Positions 36,129 through 47,416 of a stretch of 64,000 bases of DNA are shown here, in pieces. The stretch lies in NCBI RefSeq assembly GCF_003086295.3, contig NC_092051.1:22067940-22131939 (forward strand), in the 5' to 3' direction. This DNA is from Arachis hypogaea. Taxonomy: Eukaryota; Streptophyta; Magnoliopsida; Fabales; Fabaceae. Numbering within the stretch: position 1 is the stretch's first letter; every line of letters starts with the position of its first letter. The notes below the pieces were generated by a model that saw only the letters and a program-made list of their open reading frames with translations, made no database searches and was not told the origin of the DNA. The position numbers and the translations under genes were made by a program.

Positions 36129-36953
36129 AACCGTCAACGCCTTCAGTTTATTGGTGAATTGTACCTCTCCTAATCCTCTCCATTCCTCCTTGACCATCCT
36201 TAGAAATCCTTCATGTGTAAACCACAAATCTAGACTTCGGAACGGCCTTGGTCCGTCCCTAAGCCTCTTATCTTCCACTATAATAGGGCAGTGATCTAAT
36301 AAACCCTGTGGACCACCTCTCAAATGAGTTTCTGGAAATGCCTCAATCAATTCCAAGCTAACCAAAGCTCTATCAATACGGCTACAGGACTTTCCTCTGA
36401 ACCATGTAAACTTACGGTCAGTAATTGGCAAGTCCACCAAACCCATGTCATTTATCCAATTCTCAAAATCTTGCGTCGATAAAGGTAAACTATCTGATCC
36501 TCGCCTTTCTTCCACCTGTACAATTTCATCAAAGTCCCCCCAAAAACAATAGGCGCCTGGACACAAACCAGCCACGTAACTCAACTCCTCCCACACAAGT
36601 TTTTCATCTCTAGTATGAGCACCATAAACTAAGAAAAAAGCACAGTTAATAGGATTTTTCGACAGTATCCCTTCAACACATAACCATCGATCACCTTTAT
36701 AGTAATTTCTCATTTTAAAGAAACCATCTTCCCACATTAACAACAACCCACCAGATGTCCTGTCAGACCCCACATACTCCCACCCCGCACAACCATTTCC
36801 CCAGATTTTCATAACATCAAACCTTGTCACTTACTGTCTTTTAGTCTCTACCAAGCCTAACATATTCAAACTATGTTTTCTCTTAAGTTCTTTCACCATT
36901 CTCAACTTCCCATCACCCCTTAACCCCCTAACATTCCACGAACTAACGATCAT
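36129..36953 (-). pseudogene. LINE ORF2 start: apurinic-type endonuclease
   Basis: ATG at 36953 gives MIVSSWNVRGL, the classic plant LINE ORF2 opening. Endonuclease/exonuclease/phosphatase motifs follow: MLGLVETKRQ, FLVYGAHTRDEK, CFWGDFDEIVQVEERRG, SRIDRALVS and LLDHCPIIV. A single TAA at 36833-36831 interrupts codon 41. The frame runs into the AACCG duplication at 36129 and resumes at 26437. The endonuclease would nick target DNA for target-primed reverse transcription in the nucleus. Confidence 0.92.
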
Positions 36954-37790
36954 TTTAAATTATTATTACCCACCTTATTGTGATTTTTGGGTCTGCTCCG
37001 TCTTGCTTTAGCCCTCTGTTTTTCCAATCTTCTTTTTTAAGCAATTTCTTCATTCTGTTCTTGGAGGATAGCCATAATGTCATCTTCTTCATTACACAGC
37101 ATTGCTCCTGATTCTTTCGCTAACTCTCAAGTCTTTTGGTTTTCCAACAGTTGCTCATCCAAATTTACACACTCATTACTGCTGTCCTCATCATCGTTGG
37201 CATGTCCTTGTTCCCCTTTATGGTTGTCTCTGTCATTGTAACCCTCCTCCACATTCTAAGCTAGCAAATTTCTATCACAAACCGAACCACTTCCCAAGCC
37301 TTCATTCGCTAACTCTGCATTAGCATCACCACCGGTTTTATGATCGGCACCATTACTGCGTCTGTCGTTAGCCCCTATGTTCACGATCGCGTCCTCGTCC
37401 CCTTGTACCTCCTCCAATGGCAGCACATCCCCCTCCTCCCTAACAACTTGTTTTTCCAACCTATAAGCCCCTGCCACCACCGATTTGGCTTCTCTTCCAG
37501 CCTTCCTCTCACCAGTAGCGGCGCCCATCCCAGACACACTACCAGCAGGCATTGGGATTACTTCACCCTGGATCAACTTCCGCCACGAGATTTCTCCACC
37601 ATCGAGCGCAGCATAACCTTCTCTTTCATCGCAGATGGCGCCTTCGCACTGCTCCGAGTCCACTGCCTCCAACCTGCACAACTGACGTCGTGTCTCACCA
37701 CGTTCAGCGTGCAAGACTCAGCAGCCTCCATCTTCTCCCTCACTAAGCTTGTTGCCGTGAACCTCCAATACACAAGGTCTCCCTAACGGC
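36954..37790 (-). pseudogene. LINE ORF1 C-terminal part and ORF1-ORF2 spacer
   Basis: From 37790 leftwards the longest frame is at 37714-37256, a Glu/Gly/Ala-rich low-complexity protein tail without a recognised domain, more GC-rich than the surroundings. A short spacer with stops (37250-36954) precedes ORF2. The right edge is the target site of element C, and the coding sequence continues at 50215. Confidence 0.65.
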
Positions 37791-37987
37791 TGATGCGTGA
37801 GCATCTTTCCTATCTTTTCCTAGTGAATTTAAATCTAATTTGTTGAGTTTTATAAAGAATTAATTATCTTTTAGCCAATATGGATACTACTTTGAGTCTT
37901 GTGCAATTTTGTTTATTTTAGGTAGCATTCGGCTGGATTTGATGGAGTTTTTGCAGCACAAGAATCAAAGGAGATGGCAGCGAGGAT

Positions 37988-38122
37988 CGACGCGTACGCG
38001 TGACTGACGCGTACGCGTGATTTGGAGCTTTTCATGGCTACGCGTGCGTGTGACCGACGCGTCCGCGTGACTCACAGAAAAGACCATCGACGCATGCGCG
38101 TGACTGACGCGTACGCGTGACA
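37988..38122. repeat. ACGCGTACGCGT palindrome array, element C 5' LTR
   Basis: Several near-palindromic units (GACGCGTACGCGTGAC and variants with TGC or CCG changes) at 20-30 base spacing, upstream of the TATA box, in the U3 part. CpG-dense. Confidence 0.88.
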
Positions 38123-38353
38123 TGCGCCACGTGCAGAAAATGCAGAAAAACGCTGGGGGCGATTTCTGGGCTGTTTTGACCCAGTTTCCAACCCAGAAAA
38201 CACATATTAGAAGCTACATAATGGACAAAACAAGTGGTCCCCACCCATCAACTGAAGACTTGTTAATTAATTCAAATTTAAATTCAAATATTATTTTTAG
38301 GAAAATATATTATTTTAGTTTTAGATAATAGATTTTAAATTATTAGGATTGGA

Positions 38354-38361
38354 TATAAAAA
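38354..38361 (+). promoter_or_regulatory. TATA box in element C 5' LTR
   Basis: TATAAAAA in the context GGATATAAAAAGGAAGAGG; the same box is at 49370-49377 in the 3' LTR. Predicted core promoter for the genomic RNA. Confidence 0.6.
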
Positions 38362-39186
38362 GGAAGAGGAACCTCTCTTTTGGGGGATCCCCATTCCAGA
38401 CTACCAAAATACATTTTATCAGAATCCTTATTTTCTACTCGAAGTCATGAGCAACTAATCCTCTATTGTTAAGGTTAGGAGCTCTGTCTATTTGTATAGA
38501 TTGATTTTATTGCTTTTTCTATTTTAATTTATGTATGGATTTATAATTTAAGAATTGTTTTCGCTCTTTATCTTATGAATTTGGGTGGAACGGAAGTATG
38601 ACCTTCTTTCTATTTGAGTTCTTGTAAAACTTGGAAAAGCTCTCTACTTGAACAATAGCTTGAAAACATATTCTCCTAAATTTTAATTATCTGGACATAT
38701 AATCCTTTTATTTTTGGGTAATTAGAGTTTTTGTGGCATATAAACTGGAATTTGATCATGTAGCTTCTAATTGGAATTAATTGACCAAGGAATTGGCAGT
38801 TAATAAATTTTAGAGGAGACTAGAAAGGTCTAAGGAATTAGGGTATAGTCACATATAGTTTGCCATAAATTAAATTCTACATGATTAAAATAGTTAGTAA
38901 GAAAAGTTAATTCGGAAAAATAGATAACTCTAAAACCTTAACTGTTTCTCAATATTTTATTCCCAACTTATTCACCTGCCTGTCTTCAAACATCTAAATT
39001 TATTAATTAATGCTTTTGAACTCTCAAACACTATTTTCTATTTGCCTAACTAAGTAAATCAATTAACCATTGTTGCTTAGTCCTTCAATCCTCGTGGGAT
39101 CGACCCTCACTCACTTGAGGTATTACTTGGTACGACCCGGTGCACTTGCCGGTTAGTTGTGGGTTAGAAACACTGCACCAAGTTTT

Positions 39187-39204
39187 TGGCACAGTTGCCG
39201 ATGA
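39187..39204 (+). other. Element C primer-binding site (tRNA-Asp type, decayed)
   Basis: TGGCACAGTTGCCGATGA matches the tRNA-Asp site TGGCGCCGTTGCCGGGGA at 14 of 18, six bases after the LTR end. Three of the four mismatches are transitions. Confidence 0.8.
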
Positions 39205-39733
39205 TTGACTGTGATTAACAACTATTAGTTGCTTGATTGCTTAGATTAGGCGTTTTGATTTTAATTAGTTTTATTTTATTATTATTAATTTTTATTTTTC
39301 ATTTTTGTTTATTTTCATTTCCGTAAATTTTTTTTTCTTTTCTTTGTTCTTTCGTTAGCACCCCCTCCCCTGTTTCGTTTTCTTTTTCTTTTCTTTTATT
39401 ATTTAGTTTTAAAATTAAATAAATAAATAAATAATAAAAAAATAAAAAATAATAATAAAAAATAATAAAAAATATATATAATTAAATTAGTACTAATATT
39501 TTTTTTTATTTTTGAAATTAAGTTTGGTGTTCCCTAGTTAGTCTTATTTTAATTTTTTCTTATTTAATTTGCTTAATAATTTCAAAAATTTTTAGTCTTA
39601 ATTTTAATAGTAATTTTTAAATTTTAGTGTTTGTTTTATTCAATACCTTTATCTCTTTACACAGGATACCTCACTGGGAATTCTCTATACTCTGACATAG
39701 AGATTCCCATCTTTTCTTCTTTTCTGTTTGTTT
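39205..39733 (+). other. Element C 5' leader
   Basis: Very AT-rich, with TTTTCTTTT and AATAAATAA runs and one AAGTTTGGTGT motif (39520-39530). Much shorter than the leaders of A and B. No coding sequence. Confidence 0.7.
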
Positions 39734-42300
39734 ATGCGCAGGAACAGAGACAAAGAACATCTCTTGGACTTTGTTCCTGAACCTGAAAGAACTTTCAGGC
39801 GGCGTTTACAACAAGCAAGACTTTGCAAGGCTGCAGAATCCACTATGGATCACAATAATGCTGTTAATGCCAATGTGGCAAATTCGAATGGGGATGATCA
39901 ACAAAGGAGAGTGCTTGGCTCTTACTCTGCTCCTACTGCAGATCTTTATGGAAAAAGCATTGTGGTACCTCCTATAACTGCGAACAACTTTGAGTTGAAG
40001 CCATAATTGGTCACCCTGGTGCAACAAAATTGCCAGTATCATGGTCTTCCCCACGAAGACCCAAATCAATTTATTTCTAATTTTCTACAGATTTGTGATA
40101 CTGTGAAGACAAATGGAGTGAACCCAGAGGTGTACAAACTCATGCTCTTCCCGTTTGCTCTGAGGGATGGAGCAAAGCTATGGCTAGAATCCCAGCCCAA
40201 GGAGAGTTTGAATACTTGGGACAAGGTTGTTACTGAGTTTCTTACTAAATTTTTTCCACCAAAGAAGCTGACTAAGCTTAGGGTGGAGGTTCAGACCTTC
40301 AGGCAGAGGGATGGTGAAACTCTCTATGAAGCTTGGGAGAGGTACAAGCTACTGATTAGGCAATGCCCTCCGGACATGTTCTCTAAATGGACCCAACTAG
40401 ACATCTTTTATGAAGGCTTGGGTGAAATGTCCAAGATGTGCTTAGATAATTCTGCAGGTGGTTCATTGCACAAGAAGAAAACACTGGAGGAGACTATTGA
40501 GCTGATTGAATTGGTTGCTAGTAACCAATATTTATACTCATCTAACAGGAATCCTGTGAACTCTGAGGCTCCTCAGAAGAAGGGTGTTATGGAAGTAGAA
40601 GCTCTTAATGCTCTTCTTGCTCAGAACAAGCTTATGTCTCAGCAAATAAATTTACTTACTCAACAGATGGGTGGCATGCAAGTCTCAGCTATCAACACCC
40701 AAAATCCACCACAGGAAGTCTCTTATGACGTGGCAGGTAATTTTGTGCAAAATGATAATTATGATTATGCTCAACCCTCTTCTGAACAGGTCAATTACAT
40801 GGGGAGTGGTCCTAAGAATCCCAACAATGATCCATATTCTAAGACATACAATCAGGGATGGAGAAATCACCCAAATTTTGGATGGAGGGACCAATCTCAG
40901 AAACCTTAAAGCTTCAACAATAATTCTCAGGGCGGCTTTCAATAGAACAATCATAATAACCGCCAATTTCAGTCTCAGCAGCAACAACCACCTCAGCAAG
41001 CAAACTCTAAATCCCAAGAAGATTCTAATTGGGAGATGATGAAAAGTTTTATGCAGAAAACTAGAGCCTCCATTAGAAACTTAGAGGTGCAAATGGGCCA
41101 ACTGAGCAAGCAAATACCTGAGAGGTCTGTAAGTACATTTCCAGGCGATACAGTGGTGAACCCAAGAGAAGATTGCAAGGCTATTCAATTGAAAAGTGGT
41201 AAAATAGTTGGTTCTGAGACAAGGGCCAATGAAGAACTAGTTGAAAAGAAAGCTCCAAAGGAGAAAAAGGAAGAAGTAGAGCACGTCCCTCCTAAGCGTG
41301 CAGACAACCCGTTCCCTGACTCTCTTGACACGTATCCTACATTGCCAAAGGCTCCTAAATACAAGCCAAAAATGCCATATCCTCAGAGACTTCAGAAGGC
41401 TTCCAAAGAAAAGCAGTTCTCTAAATTTTTAGATGTCTTCAAGAAGCTACAGATCAACATTCCTTTTGCAAAGGCTCTTGAGAAAATGCCCCTTTATGCT
41501 AAATTTATGAAAGAATTGTTGACTAACAAGAGGAATTGGAAGGAGCAAGAAACCGTGGTGTTAACCAAGGAATGCAGTGCTATTCTTCAACATAAACTGC
41601 CTGAGAAAATGCAAGATCCATGGAGTTTTGTGATTCCTTGCACCATTGGAGATGTCAACATTCAGAGAGCTTTATGTGATCTTGGAGCTAGCATCAATCT
41701 CATGCCACTTTCAGTGATGAAAAAGCTTCAAATTGAGGAGGTAAAACCCACTCGTATTTCTCTTCAACTTGCTGATCTCTCTATTAAATTACCTGTGGGT
41801 GTTGTTGAGGATTTACTTGTGAAAGTAGGACCCTTTATTTTTCCTGCTGATTTTGTCATATTAGACATTGAAGAGGATGTCAAATCCTCTATTATTCTTG
41901 GTAGACCCTTTTTAGCTACAGGTAGAGCTCTAATTGATGTGCAAAAAGGTGAATTAACCCTGAGGGTCAATGAAGAACAGGTGGTCCTTAATATTTTTGA
42001 AGCTCTCAAGCACCCTAATGATTCTGAAGGGTGTATGAGAATTGATGTTGTTGAACCACTTGTTCAAGTAGTACTGGAAGCTGAGGTACTTGATGACATT
42101 CTGGATCCTGTTTCTGAGTATGAATTAGTTGAAGTTGATGATTCACCACCCCAGAAGGCTATAGTTCACACGCCTAAAGCAGAGGAGGAAGCCCCCAAGC
42201 TTGAGCTCAAACATTTACCTCCTTCTCTGAAATATGTGTTCTTGGGTGGAAATGATTCCTATCCAGTGATTATTAGCTCTTCCCTGAAGCCTGAAGAGGA
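39734..42300 (+). pseudogene. Element C gag-protease
   Basis: ATG at 39734 (MRRNRDKEHLLDFVPEPERT), aligning with the A and B starts. Gag has MLFPFALRDGAKLWLESQPK and FLTKFFPPKKLTKLRVEV; a Gln/Asn-rich linker follows; protease has CDLGASINLMPLSVMKKL (Asp codon about 41678) and IILGRPFLATGRALIDVQKG. The frame is interrupted by TAA at 40004-40006, TAA at 40907-40909 and TAG at 40943-40945, the first readily explained by CAA to TAA. The domain order and frame match A and B, so all three descend from one gag-protease. Confidence 0.92.
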
Positions 42301-43747
42301 AGAGGCGCTTATTTCAGTGCTCAGAAACCATAAAACAGCTATTGGGTGGACCATTAGTGACTTGAAGGGGATTAGTCCAACTAAGTGCATGCACAAGATC
42401 CTCCTTAAAGATGATGCTAAACCAGTTGTGCAACCACAAAGGAGACTCAATCCAACTATGAAAGAGGTGGTCCAAAAAGAGGTAATGAAACTATGGAAAG
42501 CAGGTATTATTTACCCTATTTCTGACAGTCCTTGGGTAAGTCCTGTGCAAGTAGTCCCCAAGAAAGGAGGGATGACAGTGATCAAGAATGAAGAGAATGA
42601 GCTTATTCCTACAAGAACAATCACAGGATGGAGAATGTGTATAGACTATAGGAGGCTCAATACTGCTACAAGGAAAGATCACTTCTCCCTGCCTTTTATT
42701 GATCAGATGCTTGAGAGGTTAGCTGGTCATGCTTTTTACTGTTTTCTAGATGGATATTCTGGATATAACCAAATTGCAGTGGACCCTCAAGATCAAGAGA
42801 AGACATCATTCACATGCCCCTTTGGAGTATTTGCCTACAGAAGAATGCCTTCTGGACTTTGCAATGCTCCAGCAACTTTTCATATGTGTATGCTTTCAAT
42901 TTTTTTTATATGGTTGAAAAATTTATTGAGGTATTTATGGATGACTTTTCTGTTTTTGGTAATTCTTTTGAATCTTGCCTTAAGCATTTATCTCTTGTCT
43001 TGAAACGGTGTCAAGAATCAAACCTTGTTTTAAATTAGGAAAAATGTCACTTTATGGTTATAGAAGGTATTGTTCTTGGACACCGGATTTCAAGTAAGGG
43101 AATTGAGGTTGATAGAGCAAAGGTGGAGGTAATTGAAAAATTACCCCCACTAGCTAATGTTAAGGCAGTTAGGAGTTTCTTAGGTCATGCAGGATTTTAT
43201 AGAAGATTTATAAAGGATTTTTCTAAAATTGCTAAACCTTTAAGCAACCTGTTAGTTGCTGATGTTCCTTTTGTCTTTGATTCTGATTAAATTGCATGCT
43301 TTTGAAACTCTGAAAGCAAACCTTATCTCTGCTCCCATTATAGCTCCCCCTGACTAGGATTTATCATTTGAGTTGATGTGTGATGCCAGTGACTTTGCTA
43401 TAGGAGCTATTTTAGGACAGAGGCATGGTAAGCTTGTACATGTCATTTATTATGCTAGTCGTGTGTTAAATGATGCCCAAAAGAATTACACAACTACAGA
43501 AAAGGAATTATTAGCTGTTGTGTATGCTGTTGATAAGTTTAGGTCCTATTTACTTGGTTCTAAGGTTATTATTTATTCTAATCATGCTACTTTGAAGTAC
43601 CTTCTAACCAAGCAGGACTCTAAACCAAGATTAATCAGATGGGTGTTACTCCTTCAGGAGTTTGATATTGAGATAAAAGACAGGAAAGGGTCAGAAAATC
43701 AAGTAGCTGACCATCTCTCCAGAATTGAGCCTGAAGCAGGAGTATAA
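42301..43747 (+). pseudogene. Element C reverse transcriptase and RNase H
   Basis: Reverse transcriptase: SPWVSPVQVVPKKGG, MCIDYRRLNTATRKDHFSLP, YCFLDGYSGYNQI and catalytic FMDD (42934-42945). A one- or two-base loss at about 42895-42910 moves FMDD into another frame; a second shift at about 43291 returns to the first. Stops: TAG 43036-43038 and TAG 43355-43357 (both in Trp positions), then the RNase H domain ([44 protein letters not shown]) to TAA 43745-43747. Ty3/gypsy order, RT before RNase H before integrase. Confidence 0.92.
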
Positions 43748-45088
43748 CCACCCACAGCTGTGACTGAGACATTTCTAGATGAGCAATTATTCCTCATTCA
43801 GCAGGCTCCATGGTTTGCAGACATTGCAAATTATAAGGCCATGAATTTTATTCCAAGGGAATACAGTAGGCAACAAGTGAAGAAGCTATTAACTGATGCA
43901 AAGTACTACATTTGGGAGGAACCATACCTTTTTAAAAGGTATTCAGATGGTATCATCCGGAGATGTGTCCCAGATGAAGAAAAATAGCAGATTCTTTGGC
44001 ACTGTCATGGTTCTGAGTATGGAGGCCACTTTGGTGGTGAAAGGATAGCTACCAAGGTCCTTCAGAGTGGGTTTTACTGGCCGACTCTCTTCAGAGACTC
44101 AAGAGCATTTGTGAAGCACTGTGATAGATGTGAAAAAGTCACAAATCTCCCTGCCAACCATGAAATGCCACAGCAGGGGATTCTTGAGGTTGAGTTGTTT
44201 GATGTGTGGGGTATCGATTTCATGGGACCTTTCCCACCCTCACACTCAAACAACTATATTATAGTGGCAGTTGATTACGTGTCTAAGTGGGTGGAAGCTG
44301 TGGCTCTACCCACCAATGATGCCAAGGTTGTAATGAGCTTTCTTCAGAGATACATCTTTAGCCGGTTTGGTGTCCCAAGGACACTCATTAGTGATGGAGG
44401 AAGTCATTTCTATAACAGACAGCTGGACTCTCTTCTGCAGAGATATGGAGTCCATCATAAAGTGGCAACCCCCTATCACCCTCAGACAAGTGGACAAGTT
44501 GAAGTTTCCAACAGGGAACTTAGGAGGATTCTAGAGAAGACCATCAGTGTTTCAAGAAAGGACTGGTCTAGGAAGCTTGATGATGCTCTCTGGGCATACC
44601 GGACAGTGTACAAGACTCCCATTGGCATGTCCCCTTATCAGTTGGTCTATAGCAAAGCCTGTCACTTGCCAGTTGAGCTGGAGCACAAGGCTTACTGGGC
44701 AATCAGGTACCTGAACCTTGATTTAGAAGTTGCAGAAATTAAGCGAATGCTTCAGTTGAATGAGCTTGATGAATTCAGATATTCAGCCTATGAGAATGCC
44801 AAGCTTTATAAGGAGAGAACAAAGCTACTACATGACAAGAAGATTGCCATCAGAGTCTTTGAGCTAGGACAGAGAGTGCTTCTGTATAATTCAAGGCTCA
44901 AATTCTTTCCTGGGAAGCTGAAATCCCGGTGGTTAGGACCGTTTGTGGTTACCAGAGCTTCACCATATGGTCATGTGGAAATACAGGAAGAGAATTCTGA
45001 CAAAAAATTTACAGTGAATGGCCAGAGGCTGAAGCACTATCTTAGAGGCGAGATTGATCGCCAGAGGTCCACTCATCTGCTAAACTAG
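43748..45088 (+). pseudogene. Element C integrase
   Basis: Follows RNase H in the same frame after a stop. The H-H-C-C zinc finger ([13 protein letters not shown] ... VKHCDRCEK) is at 43990-44140, broken by TAG 43985-43987 just before it. The catalytic core has D in [10 protein letters not shown] in LISDGGSHF and E in [14 protein letters not shown], all three present. The C-terminal DNA-binding part ([17 protein letters not shown]) ends at 45088. The core frame from 44111 onwards is open for 325 residues. Confidence 0.93.
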
Positions 45089-45252
45089 CAGAACTGACCG
45101 TCAAGCTAGTGACGTTAAAGAAGCGCTTGTCGGTAGGCAACCCGATAAATTCGTATCCTTAGCTATTTTTTGTAGTAGTAGTTTTCTTCCTTATTTAATT
45201 TTCACTAAGTTTTTAAGTTTTTTCAGATCATGCAGCTATCTTAGAACAGGAG
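45089..45252 (+). other. Element C post-integrase block shared with A and B
   Basis: Contains GACGTTAAAGAAGCGCTTGT followed by a GGCAACCC motif (45104-45145). The same block follows protease directly in A (19513-19550) and B (30211-30250), which marks where pol is missing from those elements. It ends at the left target copy (AGGAG, 45248-45252) of the solo LTR. Confidence 0.8.
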
Positions 45253-46883
45253 TGATAGCAAAAATTATTGTCGGTAAGGAATTTCTCTTATAGAAAGAAG
45301 AATTTCGTTGTAAGCATAGCTCCAAACCAACAAACAACTCTCACATCAAATTAAATTTGGTTGTCACAAATAACAAACCCCAATTGAAAATTAACCGAAG
45401 TATTTAGACTCCGGGTCGTCTCACAAGGAATTGCAATGAAGTGAATGATTATTGGCTATGAAGGGGTAAAGGGGGGTTTGGTTGATAATTGGGCAAGAAA
45501 ATAAATGGCAAGTGTTGAGATCATAGGCTTTCTATCCTAGTCATGCAATGATTAATTCATCTTATTTAGTCAACTCCAACAAATAGGGAGAAAGTCAAAC
45601 AAGACTAATCAATCATACCACAATAATAACAAGAATTCATCTTATTACGTCATCTCCAACATTGGAAGAAGGTATCATATTATCTTCCATGAGAGAAAGT
45701 CTAATAAGATTAGCTAATCTCAATCCAAAAATCCTAATCAACTTACTAATTAAATTAGCAAAAGATTAGCGTCAATAGAAATAATATTAGCTAACAACTC
45801 TAGATCACCAACATAAGTTGAGTTTTCATGACTCAAGATTGCCCAATTACTCTTTCCAAGCCAAGAATGCTCAAAATCTACTCTAAAGCCCAACCAAGCA
45901 TTTTGTCAAACACTTGGTGGGTACAAAGGGAAAGCATGGTAAATGTGCAAGAATAATAAAATCTACCAACTACCAATTGCAAGAAAAGTAAATCAACAAC
46001 TCAAATCATCAATAAAAGAACATCAAACATTAAATTTCATTAAAGAAAAGATCCAAATCCAACAAATGACTCATGAACATAAAAAGAGACACAAAAGTAA
46101 AATTGACAAGAGAACTAAGAAGAATAGAGTAGTAGCAACAAGAAATTAAAAGGAGAAACTAAATTAAAACAAGAATTAAAAGTTGGATTTAAGAAAATTA
46201 AACCTAAACTACCCTAAAATCTAGAGAGAGGAGAGAGTCTCTCTCTCTAGAATTCTACCCTAAAATATCATGAAAATTAAACTATGACTACTTGGTTCAT
46301 TCCCCCCTCAATCCTTGGATTCAATAGCATCAGAAATGAGTTGGATTGGGCCCAAAATGCTTCAGAAATCGCTGGGAGCGATTTCACTAAAGTGGACCCA
46401 CGTGCTCCATCGGCGCGCATGCGTACATGGCGCGTGCGCGCCCCTATGCGTCAGGCAACATATAACAAATTTTATATCATTTCGAAGCCCCGGAAGTTAG
46501 CTTTCCAACGCAACTGGAACCGCCTCATTTGGACCTCTGTAGCTCAAGTTATGGCCGATTGAGTGCCAGAAGGTCGGGCTTGACAGCTTTACGGTTCCTT
46601 CATTTCTTCATGAGTTCTCCCACTTTGTATGCTTTTTCTTCATTCCTTCCATCCAATACTTGCCTTATAAACCTGAAATCACTCAACAAACATATCAAAG
46701 CATCAAATGGAATTAAAGTGAATTAAAATCACCAATTTTAGGGCCTAAAAAGCATGTTTTCGCATTTAAGCACAAATCAAGGGAGAATTGCAAAATCATG
46801 CTGATTTATTGAATAAATGTGAGAAAATTTGATAAAACCACCCAAATTAAGCACAAGATAAACTACAAAATCGGGATTTATGA
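45253..46883 (-). mobile_element. Solo LTR nested in element C
   Basis: 1631 bases from TGATAGCAAAAATTATTGTC to CGGGATTTATGA; the expected terminal CA has become GA. Perfect AGGAG on both sides (45248-45252 and 46884-46888) proves a separate insertion whose interior was lost by LTR-LTR recombination. Its sequence (e.g. GTTGTAAGCATAGCTCC and GGGTCGTCTCACAAGGAATT) belongs to an LTR family that I recall as common in Arachis. It shares a CTTTCCAACGCAACTGG segment (near 46500) with the A and B LTRs, and in the same orientation, so I assign the minus strand. Confidence 0.85.
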
Positions 46884-46903
46884 AGGAGCCGAAAAAAGGC
46901 ACC

Positions 46904-47416
46904 CGACGCGTACGCGTCAGATGGGTCTGCGTGAAAAATAAAACTAAATAGAGAGTTACGCGGGAGTGGCGCAGGAATGATGCCCTTTGCACAAACAAGC
47001 CCACGCGTACATGTACCCCATGCGTGTGCGTCATTGGTGATTTTGGCACTCCACGCGTACGCGTGACTGACTCGTACGCGTGACCCTGAAAATCGACATA
47101 AATGAGTGATTGGACAGAGAGTTGTGCTGGCTTGGGGCTGGACGTGTGCTAGAAGCCCAAAACTTGTTCATGCGTACGCATCCCTGATGCGTGCGCGTCA
47201 TTTGCATGAATTCCCATCCACGCGTGCGCGTGGATGATGCGCACGCGTCGATTGAAAATCTGGGTTCCCAAGCCATGCGAACAGAGAGTTACGCGTGTGC
47301 GCGGCTGGCTTCGCGCGAATCGCACAAAACTCAGGGCACGTGGATGCGTGCCTGACGCTTACGCGTCATTAAGAAAATCTCGCGACCCACGCGTACGCGT
47401 GCCGTACGCGTACGCA
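46904..47416. repeat. ACGCGTACGCGT palindrome array, element C internal
   Basis: About ten units (GACGCGTACGCGTC, CACGCGTACATGTACC, GATGCGTGCGCGTC and similar) spread over 510 bases between the post-integrase block and the GAGGACAAGCAA box, the same relative position as the different palindromes of A and B. Confidence 0.88.

Larger units (their letters stand above)
37791..39180 (+). repeat. Element C 5' LTR
   Basis: TGATGCGTGAGC...TGCACCA, 1390 bases. An array of GACGCGTACGCGTGAC palindromes lies at 37988-38122. A TATA box (TATAAAAA, 38354-38361) precedes the presumed transcript start by the usual distance. Partner LTR at 48758-50214 is longer because of extra units in the palindrome array and a 20-odd base insertion near 49706. 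Confidence 0.92.

Noticed and set aside
37102..37786. Plus-strand frames of 64-148 codons, Pro/His/Leu-rich
   Set aside because: Antisense to the GC-rich LINE ORF1 tail; no recognisable domain.
45943..46149. Lys-rich frame of 68 codons
   Set aside because: Lies inside the solo LTR and is compositional.
46904..47416. Evenly spaced palindromes as a CRISPR-like array
   Set aside because: Repeats are themselves variable palindromes with no unique spacers of constant length; plant LTR element context, no cas genes.
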